A stretch of 8,644 bases of DNA from NCBI GenBank assembly GCA_007129635.1, contig SKVE01000570.1, positions 1 through 8,644 of the forward strand, in the 5' to 3' direction. How positions within the stretch are numbered: the stretch's first letter is position 1; every line of letters begins with the position of its first letter. Source of the stretch: Planctomycetaceae bacterium (GTDB lineage Bacteria > Planctomycetota > Planctomycetia > Pirellulales > Pirellulaceae). Below the pieces are notes generated by a model. That model had not been told where the DNA came from. It was given only the letters and a program-made list of their open reading frames with translations, and ran no database searches. Made by a program: the position numbers and the translations under genes. This document shows positions 6,937-8,644 of this stretch, in pieces.

Positions 6937-7728
6937 ATGTCCAGACGGGTGATCACGCTGACCACCGACTTCGGGACGGGCAGCCCGTACGTGGCGGAAA
7001 TGAAAGGGGTGATATTGAGCATCTGTCCTGAGATCGTGATCGTGGATATCTCGCATCAGGTCGCACCCCAAGATGTGCGCCAGGCGGCACTGATCCTGGA
7101 CCAGACGGTCTGGCGATTTCCAGACGGTACGATCCATATCTGCGTCGTCGATCCGGGGGTCGGTACCGACCGCCGCATCGTGTTTGTCCAACTGGGTGTG
7201 CAATGCTTTATCGCACCGGATAACGGCGTCTTGAGCCGTCTGATGAGGCGTGATGAGCTGCGACGAGCGTTGGTGTTGACCCAACAGGACCTGTGGCGGC
7301 ATCCCGTGTCGGATACGTTTCACGGGCGAGATATCATGGCTCCTGCTGCCGCTCGGGTCGCGACGGGTCAGTCGCTGGAGCGCTTGGGGCCTGCCACCGA
7401 CCGACTGGTGATGCTGGATTGGCCCGAGCCTGAGGTGCGGGGTGCGGAGATCGATGGCCGGGTGCTGACGGTGGATTCCTTTGGGAATCTGATCACCAAC
7501 ATCGGCCACGATCTGGTGGACCGTCTAGGCAACTCGGCGGCGATTTGCGTGCGGTGTGCCGAGCACACGATCCGTGGAGTGGTGCGGACCTACGGTGATC
7601 GCGATCCCGGAACGCTGGTGGCACTGATCGGCTCGAGCGGTCTGCTGGAGATGGCGGTCGTACAAGGCCATGCCGCACAGCGATTGCAAGTCGAAGCGGG
7701 TGCCGTGGTCACGGTCTCGTGCGCCTGA
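6937..7728 (+). CDS. SAM hydroxide adenosyltransferase (SAM hydrolase, DUF62 family)
   Basis: This 263-residue protein belongs to the DUF62/SAM hydroxide adenosyltransferase family. Members split S-adenosylmethionine with water into adenosine and methionine, and are related to the fluorinase and chlorinase SalL. N-terminal landmarks are TTDFG (9-13), VDPGVGTDRR (71-80), APDNGVL (93-99) and DTFHGRDIMAPAAA (126-139). Asp72, Arg79 and His129 match in identity and spacing the Asp-Arg-His set known from the hydrolase branch, so hydrolysis is more likely than halogenation. The C-terminal beta domain has VDSFGNLITNI (179-189) and GSSGLLEMAV (232-241). There is no signal peptide. It probably shares a transcript with selB. 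Its physiological role is unsettled even in studied members; control of SAM levels is one possibility. Confidence 0.92.
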   Translation: MSRRVITLTTDFGTGSPYVAEMKGVILSICPEIVIVDISHQVAPQDVRQAALILDQTVWRFPDGTIHICVVDPGVGTDRRIVFVQLGVQCFIAPDNGVLSRLMRRDELRRALVLTQQDLWRHPVSDTFHGRDIMAPAAARVATGQSLERLGPATDRLVMLDWPEPEVRGAEIDGRVLTVDSFGNLITNIGHDLVDRLGNSAAICVRCAEHTIRGVVRTYGDRDPGTLVALIGSSGLLEMAVVQGHAAQRLQVEAGAVVTVSCA

Positions 7729-7787
7729 CGGCAACTCGCAGGGAATCATGTACCTCGTTCGGCGAGGGTCTCCGAAGAGCGCCGAAA

Positions 7788-7834
7788 CCGGCGACCGAAG
7801 GTCTCCCGAGATATTGGAGACCTTCGGTCGGCGG
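7788..7834. terminator. Perfect 15-bp hairpin, probable bidirectional terminator
   Basis: CGACCGAAGGTCTCC (7792-7806) and GGAGACCTTCGGTCG (7816-7830) pair perfectly around a nine-base loop. Past a G-G mismatch the stem continues with three more pairs (7788-7790 with 7832-7834). It lies between two converging genes, 60 bases after the + strand stop. No T-run follows, so termination may be factor-assisted. A dispersed extragenic repeat is the other reading. Confidence 0.6.
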
Positions 7835-7835
7835 G

Positions 7836-7859
7836 GTGGCTCGGTCCGAGACCGGCCAC
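7836..7859 (-). terminator. Second hairpin in the convergent spacer
   Basis: GTGGC+CGGTC (7836-7840, 7842-7846, with T7841 bulged) pairs with GACCG+GCCAC (7850-7859) around a three-base loop. It lies 15 bases past the stop of the minus-strand gene, where its terminator would be expected. Confidence 0.5.
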
Positions 7860-7874
7860 AGCGCTGCGAGTGGA

Positions 7875-8644
7875 TCATTCGGGATGCTGGAGCGCGTGGA
7901 CCAGCTTGTCCGCTTGGGCCTGGGACCACGCTTCCAGGATCTCGACATGCGCCGCGTCCGGATTGCCCGCTTCGATGCTCGCCGCCACTTCCGCTTTCAA
8001 CTGCTGCTTGTCCCGGTGCATCGATTGCTCGAGGGCTTCCCATCGCGCGACTTGTTTCGGACTGGCCTTGCCCCACTGGTAGGCCGAGCCATCGAGCAGC
8101 GATCGAGGCGTGTGGCTCTGGCCCATCAGCAACGGGAAAGCCGCCGCGCGCACGGGCAGCGTAATCCAGGCGCACGTGAACCACTCGGGAGCATCCGGAT
8201 CGATCTCGACGGTCATGCCGGAGATCGACGAGCCGAAGCAGATGGACGAGTCGCGTGAGACGCTGCGGAACAGCCCAAAGTCCACCAGGTCGTCCGCATC
8301 GCGCAATCGTTGGGCTGCCGAGCTGTTATTCAGGCGGCTGAAGTAAACGTTCTGGTCATGGACTTGGGAGACCACGTGACGCGCGTTGTTGCAGACTTCC
8401 AGGATCACTCCGTGGCGATCGACAAACAGCCAGTGGCTCCCGCCCACCTTGCCGCCCGCGTAGTAACCTTTGGCGACGAAGTCTTCGATGATCGCCAACG
8501 CTTCGGCACAATCCGAGGCGCGTTCGGCAATGTAACGCAGGATGGTCCCGGCCATGATGCCTCGGTATTGTAAATCCGCCGGTTCGAGTTCCAACTGGGA
8601 CGAGTCCTTCTTGCGTTCAGCCGGGTAATCGGCTGCGCCGGCCA
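7875..8644 (-). CDS. Probable C45/acyltransferase-like Ntn hydrolase, C-terminal part
   Basis: The frame is open from the right edge to the TGA at 7877-7875, so the start lies outside the window. About 256 residues are visible. The block YRGIMAGTILRYIAERASD, then an EALAIIEDF helix, then GSHWLFVDRHGVILEVCNN, is the pattern of the Cys-type Ntn-hydrolase fold. Within that fold it looks most like the C45/isopenicillin-N acyltransferase-like group: a helix pair, then a strand in which the substrate-facing core reads 'D..G...E'. The N-terminal nucleophile Cys, exposed by self-cleavage in this family, would lie outside the window, so activity cannot be judged. The C-terminal 80 residues are helical and charged (ARWEALEQSMHRDKQQLKAEVAAS). 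A TTG at 8594 could serve as a start, but the frame continues upstream without a break, so I treat the gene as partial. Substrate unknown; a C69-type dipeptidase is an alternative. Confidence 0.6.
   Translation of the reverse strand, partial: AGAADYPAERKKDSSQLELEPADLQYRGIMAGTILRYIAERASDCAEALAIIEDFVAKGYYAGGKVGGSHWLFVDRHGVILEVCNNARHVVSQVHDQNVYFSRLNNSSAAQRLRDADDLVDFGLFRSVSRDSSICFGSSISGMTVEIDPDAPEWFTCAWITLPVRAAAFPLLMGQSHTPRSLLDGSAYQWGKASPKQVARWEALEQSMHRDKQQLKAEVAASIEAGNPDAAHVEILEAWSQAQADKLVHALQHPE

Noticed and set aside
7726..7834. TGA of the SAM hydrolase gene as a selenocysteine codon with the 15-bp hairpin as SECIS
   Set aside because: The hairpin starts about 60 bases after the TGA, too far for a bacterial SECIS, and the protein length already matches the family.
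7836..7877. TGA followed by a compact hairpin, as in a bacterial SECIS, at the end of the minus-strand hydrolase gene
   Set aside because: The hairpin has only a three-base loop, the protein already looks complete at its C-terminus, and the codons after TGA are not protein-like. A terminator explains it better.

Overview
The window comes from a bacterial chromosome and looks like ordinary housekeeping DNA, not a mobile island. Planctomycetota, probably Pirellulales, is the best guess. The grounds are the style of the GyrA (acidic insert in the C-terminal domain, Pro in the quinolone pocket), moderately high G+C with long spacers, the family mix, and a long hypothetical protein with an acidic linker. 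This assignment is inference from memory of such proteins, not a search result.

Layout, left to right. (1) The 3' end of a CDGSH iron-sulfur protein gene (+, to 188). (2) A protein of unknown function with helix-rich, possibly DNA-binding N-terminal half (+, 348-1169). (3) A gene-less spacer of about 630 bases (1170-1802) rich in strong inverted repeats. (4) gyrA on the minus strand (1803-4580), TTG start, complete, 925 residues. (5) A divergent promoter region (4581-4968). (6) selB, the selenocysteine-specific elongation factor (+, 4969-6885). (7) A DUF62 SAM hydroxide adenosyltransferase (SAM hydrolase) 51 bases after selB, probably co-transcribed (+, 6937-7728). (8) A convergent spacer with two excellent hairpins (7788-7859), very likely terminators. 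(9) The C-terminal part of a probable C45/penicillin-acyltransferase-like Ntn hydrolase (-, 7875 to the right edge).

How the genes relate: gyrA and selB diverge from a shared 388-base region. On the gyrA side there is a recognisable sigma70-type promoter with an extended -10. On the selB side there is an exact TATAAT but only a poor -35. selB implies that this organism decodes UGA as selenocysteine, although no selA, selC, selD or selenoprotein is visible here. The DUF62 enzyme consumes SAM and has no obvious direct link to selenocysteine. I see no defence system, CRISPR array, IS element, integrase, tRNA or rRNA.

The signals most worth following are the structured 1170-1802 spacer, with alternative stem-loops downstream of gyrA and a compound hairpin whose loop is purine-rich on the minus strand; the GyrA C-terminal domain with two exact QRRGGKG boxes separated by an acidic insert; and the natural Pro at the GyrA position equivalent to E. 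coli Asp87.
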